DNA of 64,000 nucleotides from Saccharicrinis sp963677345. Its GTDB lineage: Bacteria > Bacteroidota > Bacteroidia > Bacteroidales > Marinilabiliaceae. Under the pieces are notes generated by a model. That model saw only the letters and a program-made list of their open reading frames with translations, had not been told where the DNA came from and made no database searches. How positions within the stretch are numbered: the first letter of the stretch is position 1; every line of letters begins with the position of its first letter. Below are positions 45,362 to 54,300 of the stretch, in pieces. The translations under genes were made by a program, and so were the position numbers. The stretch is from contig CAXXLC010000038.1 in NCBI GenBank assembly GCA_963677345.2, forward strand, positions 124,001 through 188,000, read 5' to 3'.

Positions 45362-45392
45362 AAAAAAGCAGGAGCGCTAAACCCCTGCTTTA
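45362..45392. terminator. terminator
   Basis: AAAGCAGG (45365-45372) pairs with CCTGCTTT (45384-45391) with an A run on the left, i.e. a T run after the leftward DUF6266 gene. Confidence 0.75.
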
Positions 45393-45450
45393 ATATTGCC
45401 TTGGTATAGAAGAAATATACCAAACTATAGTCTATTCTCTTTAATCCGTG

Positions 45451-46119
45451 CTACTCCGGAATAATTACAGAGCCCGCATACACTGAATTGCTCACATTCA
45501 TATGTTTTGCTACAGAAGCGGCAGCGATATAACAGTGAACTTCTGTTCCCGGGGGTGCGTCAGGTAATCCAACATCACCAGCCTGATTTTCGCGTCTGTA
45601 TTTATGCAGGGTGTATACCGGTGGGTATCCAAACGCCAGCGTTACCAGCATAATTTTATCCTCCATTCGCTCTTGCATCAATGTATTATTTTCAATAGAA
45701 TCTTCATTTCCAATATCCAAAGTCCAGGTGAACTGCACTCTGTTGTCAACAAGTTGCACGGCTGGGGATTTGGGTACATAGATACACCCTTTTGAGAGTT
45801 TCAGATTTTTGAAGTTGATGCTGAATTCCGGGTATTCGCCCGTGATGGCATAATTCATAATCTCTGACATAGCTGCATTTTTAGCTGTTTTTTTATCATT
45901 TTGGTTTCTAAATCCAATTTGAATAACAGGAAACAAGGGTTGGATAAAATTTGTAGCAAATAAAAATTTAGCCCTGTGTTGAATTTGTTTCTCTGAGGAT
46001 TTTCTTTTACCTGTGTTGGGTTTTGCTCTCATGTAGCTGATTCCTCTCCATGAGCTACCTACTAAATTACCAACTTTACCGTGGAAGCTTCCATATGCTC
46101 CGTTTTCATATTTTCCCAT
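45451..46119 (-). CDS. DUF6266 family protein
   Basis: 222 aa. The N-terminus (GAYGSFHGKVGNLVGSSWRGISYMRAKP) is the signature of DUF6266, a family common in Bacteroidota and of unknown function. The middle repeats the helical and beta pattern (QHRAKFLFATNFIQPLFPVIQIGF), and the C-terminal half looks beta-sandwich-like. No signal peptide. It starts 2 bp after the small membrane protein gene upstream, so the two are one operon. Confidence 0.85.
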   Translation of the reverse strand: MGKYENGAYGSFHGKVGNLVGSSWRGISYMRAKPNTGKRKSSEKQIQHRAKFLFATNFIQPLFPVIQIGFRNQNDKKTAKNAAMSEIMNYAITGEYPEFSINFKNLKLSKGCIYVPKSPAVQLVDNRVQFTWTLDIGNEDSIENNTLMQERMEDKIMLVTLAFGYPPVYTLHKYRRENQAGDVGLPDAPPGTEVHCYIAAASVAKHMNVSNSVYAGSVIIPE

Positions 46120-46121
46120 GA

Positions 46122-46388
46122 CTATTTATTTTTACGATTTTTAATTTTAATGATGTTTCTCTTATGGCTTTTTTTAGCCGCTGCTCTTTCTGCTGCTTTC
46201 CGGGCTTTATGCCTTTTTATCCAGTTTGAAATTACAGTAGTGAGAGTTCCTGCAAGCAGGGTGATCACTGACCTGATCAACAATGTTTGTGGATCAGTAT
46301 CCTGGGCCGAGAGTAATTGTGCATCTGCCATTTCCATTGCACCTAAAGTACCCAGTGAACCGATGGCGAAATTTTTAAGTCCATTCAT
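46122..46388 (-). CDS. small membrane protein upstream of DUF6266
   Basis: 88 aa with one or two hydrophobic segments (NFAIGSLGTLGAMEMADAQL; RSVITLLAGTLTTVISNWI) and a very basic C-terminal tail of about 30 residues (RHKARKAAERAAAKKSHKR). The arrangement is holin-like or simply a membrane-tethered nucleic-acid-binding tail; neither can be proven. It probably works with the DUF6266 protein. Confidence 0.65.
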   Translation of the reverse strand: MNGLKNFAIGSLGTLGAMEMADAQLLSAQDTDPQTLLIRSVITLLAGTLTTVISNWIKRHKARKAAERAAAKKSHKRNIIKIKNRKNK

Positions 46389-46477
46389 TTTACTTTTTTT
46401 GTAATCCCCAATATTATTGATCAGATAATAAAGAGGATCGGATTAAACATGGTATCGGCCGATGTTTTGCTGGTTTT

Positions 46478-46625
46478 TTCAGTTCTCAGTCTACAGTGTG
46501 TGGTCTACAGTGTGTAGTCAATAGTCTACAGTCTTCAGTTTGGTAAATTTTATCTCTATAAGAAATAATACGACTTTCAACTTTCAACTTTCAACTTTCA
46601 ACTTTACGAACTTTCAACTTTATAG
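46478..46625. repeat. dispersed repeat R2, copy 3
   Basis: TTCTCAGTCTACAGTGTG-type repeats, the core GTAAATTTTATCTCT (46543-46557), then four CTTTCAA units in a row. Same module order as at 12.6 and 38.4 kb. Confidence 0.75.
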
Positions 46626-46686
46626 ACTCAGAACCTATGTCCCAGCTTTCGAAAACTAAATTAGATCAATGAGGTGGACTAAAAAA

Positions 46687-46713
46687 TAACAGTTATTTTA
46701 CTGTTACTTTTTT
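46687..46713 (+). terminator. hairpin with T run
   Basis: TAACAGT (46687-46693) pairs with ACTGTTA (46700-46706), then C and six T. No rightward gene ends here now; it may be a leftover of a lost gene. Confidence 0.45.
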
Positions 46714-46789
46714 GAGTTGTAATTTATTGTAAATCAGTATTTTGTAAAAAGAAGGGTTTTTTATTCTGTTTTGTTTTGACCCCCAAAAT

Positions 46790-47000
46790 GGCTCAAAATT
46801 CCATTTTTGGTCAAAAATGCCTGTTTTCGATTCCATTTTTGGGCAAAATGGGCCATTTTCGATTCCGATTTTGATGTTTTTCGTACTTTTTGTGCAGATT
46901 CTTCGCATATGCTTCGCATTTTATTGCACTTTCTTCGCATTTCTTCGCATCGTCTTCGCATAAGCTATGCATACTGTATGCACTTTTAATGCACCTGCTT
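46790..47000. repeat. CTTCGCAT octamer cluster in a non-coding tract
   Basis: The stretch 46714-47220 has no convincing gene. It contains CTTCGCAT five times between 46901 and 46959, two copies of TTTTCGATTCC (about 46824 and 46856), and paired words such as TATGGATCATC/TATGGATCAC and CCTGCATTAAA/CCTGCATTGAA further on. ORFs here on both strands are by-products of the repeats. Confidence 0.6.
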
Positions 47001-47224
47001 CGGATTTGCTATGGATCATCTATGGATCACGTTCGCCTTTTTACACAGGGGCAACACAGGTTTATCGCAGGTTTATTGCCATAGGAGTGCGAAGAACCTG
47101 CATTAAACCTGCATTGAAAATGCGTGGAATAGCGAACGTGTACCAGGTTTGAACCGGAGCAGGGTAGGAGCAGGGTGCTTGTATGTGCAACAGTCATCAG
47201 GCAGCAGCCATCATCAGTTCGCAG

Positions 47225-47636
47225 TTTTCAGGGATAAAGGTTAATGGGTTATTAGGTCAATAGGTTGTTAGGTCAATAGGTCAATAGGTTAATAGGTTAA
47301 TAGGTCGTTAGGTCAATAGGTTGTTAGGACATAAGCTGACAACTGTAGGCATAGAAAGTTCTTAGTTGTTAGTTCTTAGTTGTTAGTTCCTAGCTTGTTA
47401 GTTGTTAGCTCTTAGGCTTTAGGTTACAGTGCTTCAGGCACCAGTATCTGCATGCTGAAACACTCTGGCCTAACGCCCTAATCAATTCAACAACTCGACG
47501 ATTTAACAATTCGACAGCTAATTCATCCTTAATCCCTAATCTTTAATCAATTCATCAATTCATCAAATTAACAACTCGACGATTTAACAACTGATTGATC
47601 GTCATTAAATTATTATTGCTGCGCAAATGTTGCAGC
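47225..47636. repeat. repeat R1, inverted then direct copy
   Basis: 47230-47430 holds R1 modules in reverse orientation: AGGTCAATAGGTTGTTAGG (8-nt period), GCTGACAACTGTAGGC and TTAGTTGTTAGTTC. From 47430 it turns to direct orientation (CTGAAACACTCTGGCCTAAC, CGACGATTTAACAA). No gene is present. Confidence 0.75.
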
Positions 47637-48849
47637 CTGAAATACTGTGGCCTTATGTCTGGGAGCTATGAGCTATGAACTAAGAGCTTTCTTCGCCTAC
47701 ATCTGTCATATTATGCTTTAGACTTTCAACTTTAGACTCTCAACTTTCAACTACTGTTTTTCTCGCAAAGCCCGCAAAACCGGAAATAACTTTTAAAATA
47801 AAGATTCAAACTCCTTAAAACTAAAGTCGCAAAGACAAATCCTTACGGATTTTGGTTTTCGCTATGAAATTTTGTTTACTCTGCGAGCTAATCTTTAATC
47901 TTTAATCAATTCAACAAATCAACAAATCAACAACTCGACAGCTAATTCATCCTTAATCTATCCCAATAACTAAGAACTTTCTTCGTTTACACTAAGACAA
48001 TATACCGGAGCTGTATATCCGTACTTCCCCATTCGCAGGAGTTATAGGGGGCTGTAAAATCCCGGGCTGTAAGCCCAGCTCAATTCAGCCCATGGCAACG
48101 CCTTGGGAATAATAATACGTCGTGTTAATCTGCGTCCTGAAAGGACAGCTCAAAGTATTCAAACAATTCAAATAAACATTTTTGAGTTGTCCTTTCAGGA
48201 CGCTTATCATTTCTGTAAATCAAAAACCCAACGCGTCACTACGTTTTGCATTGGGCTGAAATGAGTTGTCCTTTCAGGACGTGTATTTACCATGAAAATA
48301 CTTTAGTGTCAGCAGGCAGCTCTCTTCAGTCCACAGTCTTCATTTGGCATCCTCCTTTGTTAGGCATAGCGTCTCGCTATGTCTTATAAATCAAGGCCTC
48401 CCGGCCTGAAAAGTATTTTTATTTACAAGCCCCCTCTAACTCCCCCGATTTGGGGAGAATTAAAAGCCTCTCTCATTCTCCCCAAAGGGGAGAAGCTGAT
48501 TTACAGCTCCGGTATTTTCTTTTGCTAACAGAGTTAAAAAGATGCCAACTGAAGACTGCAGTAAACAAGTGAATACAGGGTAAATGAAAAGGTACGAGTT
48601 ACAAACTCGCACCAGTATCTGCAAGCTGAAACACTCTGGCCTAACGCCCTAATCAATTCAACAATTCGACGATTTAACAATTCGACAGCTAATTCATCTA
48701 TAATCCTTAATCACTAATCTTTAATTAATTCATCAACTCAACAACTTAACAAATCGACAAATCGACGATTTAACAACTCTCAAATAGTCATCAAATTATT
48801 ATTGCTGCGCAATGTTTTTTGGTCATCTAATTTCCGCAAATTAACACGA
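47637..48849. repeat. 1.2-kb direct repeat, copy A
   Basis: Nearly identical to 51913-53125. It contains GCAAAGCCCGCAAAACCGG, CGAGCTAATCTTTAATC, a chain of small palindromes (see findings), CAAGCCCCCTCTAACTCC, GAAGACTGCAGTAAACAAG and an R1 end with TTTTTTGGTCATCTAATTTC. It has no gene of its own; the short ORFs at matching places in both copies show no coding signal. Confidence 0.9.
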
Positions 48850-48941
48850 CCCCTACGATAAGCAAATATCGCACATCTAATTCAATAATTTATGCCCTAC
48901 TTGGCAGTGGCCATACTTTAAGATTAGATTTGTTAGAGATT

Positions 48942-48980
48942 AAAAAAGCCACTATCAGAACCTTTGACAGTGGCTTTTTA
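48942..48980 (-). terminator. terminator of the accessory lipoprotein/barrel operon
   Basis: AAAAAGCCACT (48943-48953) pairs with AGTGGCTTTTT (48969-48979); the T run follows in leftward reading, just after the barrel gene. Confidence 0.88.
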
Positions 48981-49000
48981 CTGTATAATTTTTATTAGCT

Positions 49001-49534
49001 TTATAAAGAAATACTTGTTCCTATAAAGAAACCTTGCCTACTGACATTGTCATCGTAAATATTAAGACCTTCAGTAGATTTTTGAAAATTATAACCTCCC
49101 ATAAAATTCAACCTTAGTAGTCGACTAAGTTTTATTTTATATCCAATTGCGACAAGGAACATATACCCTTTATCAAAACTATCTGACAATTTAATTTGGG
49201 GACCACCTTCTAACATTAGAAATATACCTTTAGGTTGCCCCCCTATTGAGTATTTAATATTAGCAACAATAGGTAATGTGTTTGTGCCATAAAAAACATC
49301 ATTGTAGTTATCTAACCCCAAACCTGCATTAACATTTAGATAATTATTTATATGATATCCTGCTAGTACTCTTAAAGAGTTTCCTGAATCATTATTACTA
49401 GGATAAGAGCTATTTTGCACATTTATGTTAGATACAAATATTTGATCGTATCTAAGTTCTATATTAATTTTATTTTGTGCAGTAGTTAATTGATGATAAA
49501 AAAACATCAGTGAAATTAGATATATAATCTTCAT
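49001..49534 (-). CDS. putative outer-membrane beta-barrel protein
   Basis: 177 aa with a signal peptide (KIIYLISLMFFYHQLTTAQ) and eight or so amphipathic strands (LRVLAGYHINNYLNVNAGLGLD, IFLMLEGGPQIKLS, LNFMGGYNF), ending in GFFIGTSISL. It is a small OMP-type barrel. It starts 4 bp after the frameshifted lipoprotein gene in the same operon and is followed by a strong terminator. The pair lies alone between copies of the 1.2-kb repeat. Confidence 0.75.
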   Translation of the reverse strand: MKIIYLISLMFFYHQLTTAQNKINIELRYDQIFVSNINVQNSSYPSNNDSGNSLRVLAGYHINNYLNVNAGLGLDNYNDVFYGTNTLPIVANIKYSIGGQPKGIFLMLEGGPQIKLSDSFDKGYMFLVAIGYKIKLSRLLRLNFMGGYNFQKSTEGLNIYDDNVSRQGFFIGTSISL

Positions 49535-49538
49535 GTTT

Positions 49539-50950
49539 TTATTCTTTAAAAGTTATCATTACACCTACCCATTCATCATCATAGCATCCTGCACAATATA
49601 ATATACTATTGGGTAAAATATTTCCTTCACCAGCAAAAGCTTCTGCTCCAAACGAACTAAATTTACCATCTGTATTTGTAGAAAAGCCTATTTTAAAACC
49701 TGTTGATTTTGTAATGATGATTGTATGATTTCTGTTATATGAGACCCTTTTTTCATAAGGTCCTAATGATACACATGTAGTTTTTGTATCTTTATTATTG
49801 GGAGCAATACGTATGGCTTCTAATTGATTATTTGAGCTTTCAGTAAAATGGTCGTTTAAGTAATCAACGGTCGTTTTGCCCGCATTTTTTGCAGCATGCC
49901 ATAATCCAGTAACTTTATCCTTTTGGGAAAAATCTAAATCTGCGCCCATAATATTGAAAGTTATCCAATCTTTTTTCAGGTAGTTAGATGTTGTGTAGTC
50001 CAAATCTTTCCATGTTTCAGGATAACAGCGGAAATCTGGTAAATTATTCTTATTTGGATTAAAATCTGGTCCAAAATAATTATACTTCCATGTTTCTTTG
50101 AAATTTAATACTTCCCATCCATTTATAAGTCTCTGGCTTTCTATCTTATGCCATATACCGGTCCATCCTTTTTTTTGTACTTTACTTTTAATTCCCATTT
50201 CTCTATATACTCCATAATTTAAAGCATAAAATTTTGCATTAAATCTATGTTTACTGTCAAATTTTGGATGTTTTTCAAATTTAAATCCCCATATTTTACT
50301 CCCTGTTTTACCAGTAATATCATAATAATTCCAGTCTTCTTCTTCTGGATTACCACTTCTTCCTCTAACAGATTTTAAAGAAGTTCTACTTAACTCATTA
50401 GAGGCTTGGACTTCAGAAGTAAGATTACGAAATGTATCAAAAAAGTAAATGTTTAGATACTTATCTATGCTATAGAGATCGTTTAGATCTGAATCATATC
50501 CTAAAGCTGATGATATAGAAGTATATTGATCTAAAATATTTTCATCATTTAGTGATGCAAATAAATAATCAGCATTCTCAATATCAGTAAAAAATGTTCC
50601 TTAAGTACATCCCCAACAATAATTTCATGGTCTTTGTTTAAAAAATTACATAATAAATCACTATCAACTATTGTATCTTCTTCAATTTCTTCTTCAGATA
50701 CAGATTTAAGAGAGTTATAACTATTCAAACTAATAATTCCTTTCATTTCTGATGAAACCACATTGTTATTGTAAAAGTTGTTTACTGAGCTATTAAAATC
50801 AGCGAGAGAACTAAATTGAGGGATATTATTTAATTCAGAGTTCGTAGTAGTTGTTTCTGAATCTTCAAAATCTATTTCTTTATTACAAGCTGTAAAAAGA
50901 AAAGTAATTACCATTAATGCCAAAATAGGCCTAAAAATAAATTTTAACAT
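49539..50950 (-). pseudogene. lipoprotein gene split by one-base frameshift
   Basis: About 470 codons in two frames. The 5' part starts at ATG 50950 (LKFIFRPILALMVITFLFTAC: a lipoprotein signal with Cys20 or so) and shifts frame at a run of six A on the + strand (50589-50594, T run in the mRNA). One more base there would give continuous coding through TDIENADYLFASLNDENILD, NIYFFDTFRNLTSEV and GWTGIWHKIESQRLINGWE to the stop at 49539. No known domain. It could be a pseudogene, a phase-variable gene or a sequencing error. A canonical promoter precedes it. Confidence 0.75.
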
Positions 50951-50981
50951 GTTAAATAGTTTAGGATTAATAAATGAAATA

Positions 50982-51014
50982 CAAATATAAAATAATTTAT
51001 TTTTATATTCCAAA
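50982..51014 (-). promoter_or_regulatory. promoter of the lipoprotein gene
   Basis: Leftward: TTTG (51014-51011), a 21-nt spacer and TATATTTG (50989-50982), matching the Bacteroidota -33/-7 consensus, 31 nt before the ATG at 50950. Confidence 0.65.
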
Positions 51015-51224
51015 TGTGATTTTTGAAGATAATATATGATGCGTTTAAATTATTGAATATTAGTCTAAATGGCTTATGGTTTAGCGTTGTATTCTAAGTG
51101 GATGGTATAATATATATAGACAAATAATTATAAATACATATATTCTATTGTGCATAATTATAATGTATTTGTAGATACACCCAAAGAGATCATCCATTTG
51201 AGCTACTCCCCCGACTGGTGGAGA

Positions 51225-51560
51225 ACTGATTTACAGCTCCGGTATTTTCTTTTGCTAACAGAGTTAAAAAGATGCTAACTGAAGACTGCAGTAAACAAGT
51301 GAATACAGGGTAAATGAAAAGGTACGAGTTACAAACTCGCACCAGTATCTGTAAGCTGAAACACTCTGGCCTAACGCCCTAATCAATTCAACAACTCGAC
51401 GATTTAACAATTCGACAGCTAATTCATCCCTAATCCCTAATCCCTAATCAATTCATCAACTCAACAACTTAACAAATCGACAAATCGACGATTTAACAAC
51501 TCTCAAATAGTCATCAAATTATTATTGCTGCGCAATGTTTTTTGGTCATCTAATTAACGC
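51225..51560. repeat. partial copy C of the 1.2-kb repeat (3' third)
   Basis: Matches about 48485-48849 and 52756-53125: GCTGATTTACAGC-like start, TTTTGCTAACAGAGTTAAAA, GAAGACTGCAGTAAACAAG, CGAGTTACAAACTCG, then R1. With copy A it brackets the lipoprotein/barrel operon as direct repeats of about 0.35 kb. Confidence 0.85.
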
Positions 51561-51912
51561 CAATTAACACGAATTCTTTATAAATGCGAATTGCAACGAA
51601 TGATTACGAATTACTACGAATTATTATGAATACGAATTATTAAGAATTACAGTTAATTAACACGAATTGGTATTTGCTGCGCAAATGGTTGTAACCTGCA
51701 ACAATATGGCCTAAAGCCTAAGAGCTAACAACTAAGAACTATCTTCGCCTACAGCTGTCAGTTAATAACCTAATCTAATGAGCTATTGATCTAACGACCT
51801 AATGACCTAATCAAATCATCAACTCATCAAATTAACAACTCAACAAATCAACGATTTAACAACACAATTCTCAAATAGTCATCAAATTATTATTGCTGCG
51901 CAAATGTTGCAA
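51561..51912. repeat. repeat R1 mosaic
   Basis: Complete run of R1 modules (TTAACACGAATTC, GAATTGCAACGAATGATTAC, TTGCTGCGCAAATGGTTG, GGCCTAAAGCCTAAGAGC, GACCTAATGACCTAATC), closely matching 40640-40930. This copy lacks the IS21 element and shows the empty target near 51580. Confidence 0.8.
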
Positions 51913-53125
51913 TTTGAAATACTGTGGCCTTATGTCTGGGAGCTATGAGCTATGAACTAAGAGCTTTCTTCGCCTACATCTGTCATATTATGCTTTAGAC
52001 TTTCAACTTTAGACTCTCAACTTTCAACTACTGTTTTTCTCGCAAAGCCCGCAAAACCGGAAATAACTTTTAAAATAAAGATTCAAACTCCTTAAAACTA
52101 AAGTCGCAAAGACAAATCCTTACGGATTTTGGTTTTCGCTATGAAATTTTGTTTACTCTGCGAGCTAATCTTTAATCTTTAATCAATTCAACAAATCAAC
52201 AAATCAACAACTCGACAGCTAATTCATCCTTAATCTATCCCAACAACTAAGAACTTTCTTCGTTTACACTAAGACAATATACCGGAGCTGTATATCCGTA
52301 CTTCCCCATTCGCAGGAGTTATAGGGGGCTGTAAAATCCCGGGCTGTAAGCCCAGCTCAATTCAGCCCATGGCAACGCCTTGGGAATAATAATACGTCGT
52401 GTTAATCTGCGTCCTGAAAGGACAGCTCAAAGTATTCAAACAATTCAAATAAACATTTTTGAGTTGTCCTTTCAGGACGCTTATCATTTCTGTAAATCAA
52501 AAACCCAATGCGTCACTACGTTTTGCATTGGGCTGAAATGAGTTGTCCTTTCAGGACGTGTATTTACCATGAAAATATTTTAGTGTCAGCAGGCAGCTCT
52601 CTTCAGTCCACAGTCTTCATTTGGCATCCTCCTTTGTTAGGTATAGCGTCTCGCTATGTCTTATAAATCAAGGCCTCCCGGCCAGAAAAGTATTTTTATT
52701 TACAAGCCCCCTCTAACTCCCCCGACTGGGGGAGGATTAAAAGCCCCTCTCATTCTCCCCAAAGGGGAGAAGCTGATTTACAGCTTGGTATTTTCTTTTG
52801 CTAACAGAGTTAAAAAGATGCCAACTGAAGACTGCAGTAAACAAGTGAATACAGGGTAAATGAAAAGGTACGAGTTACAAACTCGCACCAGTATCTGTAA
52901 GCTGAAACACTCTGGCCTAACGCCCTAATCAATTCAACAACTCGACGATTTAACAATTCGACAGCTAATTCATCCTTAATCCCTAATCCCTAATCTTTAA
53001 TAAATTCATCAACTCAACAACTTAACAAATCGACAAATTGACGATTTAACAACTCTCAAATAGTCATCAAATTATTATTGCTGCGCAATGTTTTTTGGTC
53101 ATCTAATTTCCGCAAATTAACACGA
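51913..53125. repeat. 1.2-kb direct repeat, copy B
   Basis: Partner of 47637-48849 at an offset of about 4,276 bp, with only scattered differences (e.g. CCCAACGCG against CCCAATGCG). Both copies end at the same module, after which copy A joins unique DNA and copy B continues into R1. Confidence 0.9.
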
Positions 53126-53608
53126 ATTCTTTATAAATGCGAATTTCAACGAATGATTACGAATTACCACGAATTATTATGAATACGAATTGTTATGAAT
53201 TACAGTTAATTAACACGAATTGGTATTTGCTGCGCAAATGTTGCGGTCTGAAATACTGTGGCCTTATGTCTGGGAGCTATGAGCTATGAACTAAGAGCTT
53301 TCTTCGCCTACATCTGTCAGTTAATAACCTAGAATCTAATGACCTAATGATCTAACAACCTAATGACCTAATCAATTCATCAATTCATCAAATTAACAAC
53401 TCGACGATTTAACAACTGATTGATCGTCATTAAATTATTATTGCTGCGCAAATGTTGCAGCCTGAAATACTGTGGCCTTATGTCTGGGAGCTATGAGCTA
53501 TGAACTAAGAGCTTTCTTCGCCTACATCTGTCATATTATGCTTTAGACTTTCAACTTTAGACTCTCAACTTTCAACTACTGTTTTTCTCGCAAAGCCCGC
53601 AAAACCGG
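53126..53608. repeat. R1 modules plus a third start of the 1.2-kb repeat
   Basis: R1 continues to about 53435; then the first 165 bp of the long repeat recur (CTGAAATACTGTGGCC at about 53462 to GCAAAACCGG at 53608) and stop abruptly, where a gene fragment begins. Confidence 0.8.
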
Positions 53609-53868
53609 ATAATAACTTCAGCCAATACATCAACAACATGGCACCCTCAATGGGAGAGAATAATATTAATCCAGATTCAATAATTGCATTCAAAGATAAG
53701 CTTTGTTTAAAATACAATAATATGGCTGAGTCTGGTGAATTCTTTATTATTGATCATTCCGGAATATGTCAGGTAATATCTAAAAATGGCCACAAACTGG
53801 ACTATATTAGTATTTTTCAAAAAGGCCAGATTTCAACACCTAAATTCAAGATATTAAGGGTGAAATAG
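53608..53868 (+). pseudogene. 3' fragment of an unknown gene
   Basis: The frame is open from the exact end of the repeat at 53608 (DNNFSQYINNMAPSMGENN) to a stop at 53868, so the true 5' part has been replaced by repeat DNA. It has about 86 codons, a small beta-rich tail (EFFIIDHSGICQVISKNGHKLDYISIF). No family is recognised. Its start at the repeat edge shows that repeat-mediated rearrangement removed the rest. Confidence 0.55.
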
Positions 53869-53949
53869 CAGTTCAGATATAAATGGTACTAAAAAAATCA
53901 TTAAGTTTATTAATTAATTCAGTTTAAGTATTTAGTATCTCAGACCAAA

Positions 53950-54300
53950 ATGAATAGACCTCACTTATATTTTAAAAATCCAGTTGAAGGAACAAGAACG
54001 CTAAAAGGACGGCCAGGAGGTGGTGGCAATGATGATGACGATAAAGATAAAAGGCCAAAGGATTATCGTTTGATGGCATCAACTTTTTCTGATTGTCTGG
54101 TGAAGTATGAATCCGATTACATGGAAAGAGTTGAGGCTAGAACTATTGAGATTGAGGATCATTTTGACTCTATAGAGCTAAATTTCTTTGCTGGATTTGA
54201 TGAAGTAAAATTCAAAGCTTACTACATAGATAATTTTGGGATTGAATTATTACGATTATCTCATTTGATCTGCAATTTGCTTCCTATGTACCACAATTAA
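53950..54300 (+). pseudogene. N-terminal fragment, S8-peptidase-like accessory protein
   Basis: 116 codons. The N-terminus (RPHLYFKNPVEGTRTLKGRPGGGG, an Asp/Lys run, then RPKDYRLMASTFSDCL and HFDSIELNFFAGFD) resembles the leader region of large subtilase-family proteins of accessory loci in Bacteroidota; the catalytic domain is absent. Similarity stops around 54260, where the frame runs into the antisense of the helicase fragment. The gene has been cut by a rearrangement. Confidence 0.45.

Noticed and set aside
46693..47152. Several overlapping ORFs of 60-71 aa on both strands
   Set aside because: They arise from the CTTCGCAT-type repeats, overlap one another in several frames and have no start signal or recognisable domain.
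52656..52859. 67-aa ORF inside repeat copy B
   Set aside because: It lies wholly in the palindrome chain of the 1.2-kb repeat, is rich in repeat-derived words and has no open equivalent of the same length in copy A.
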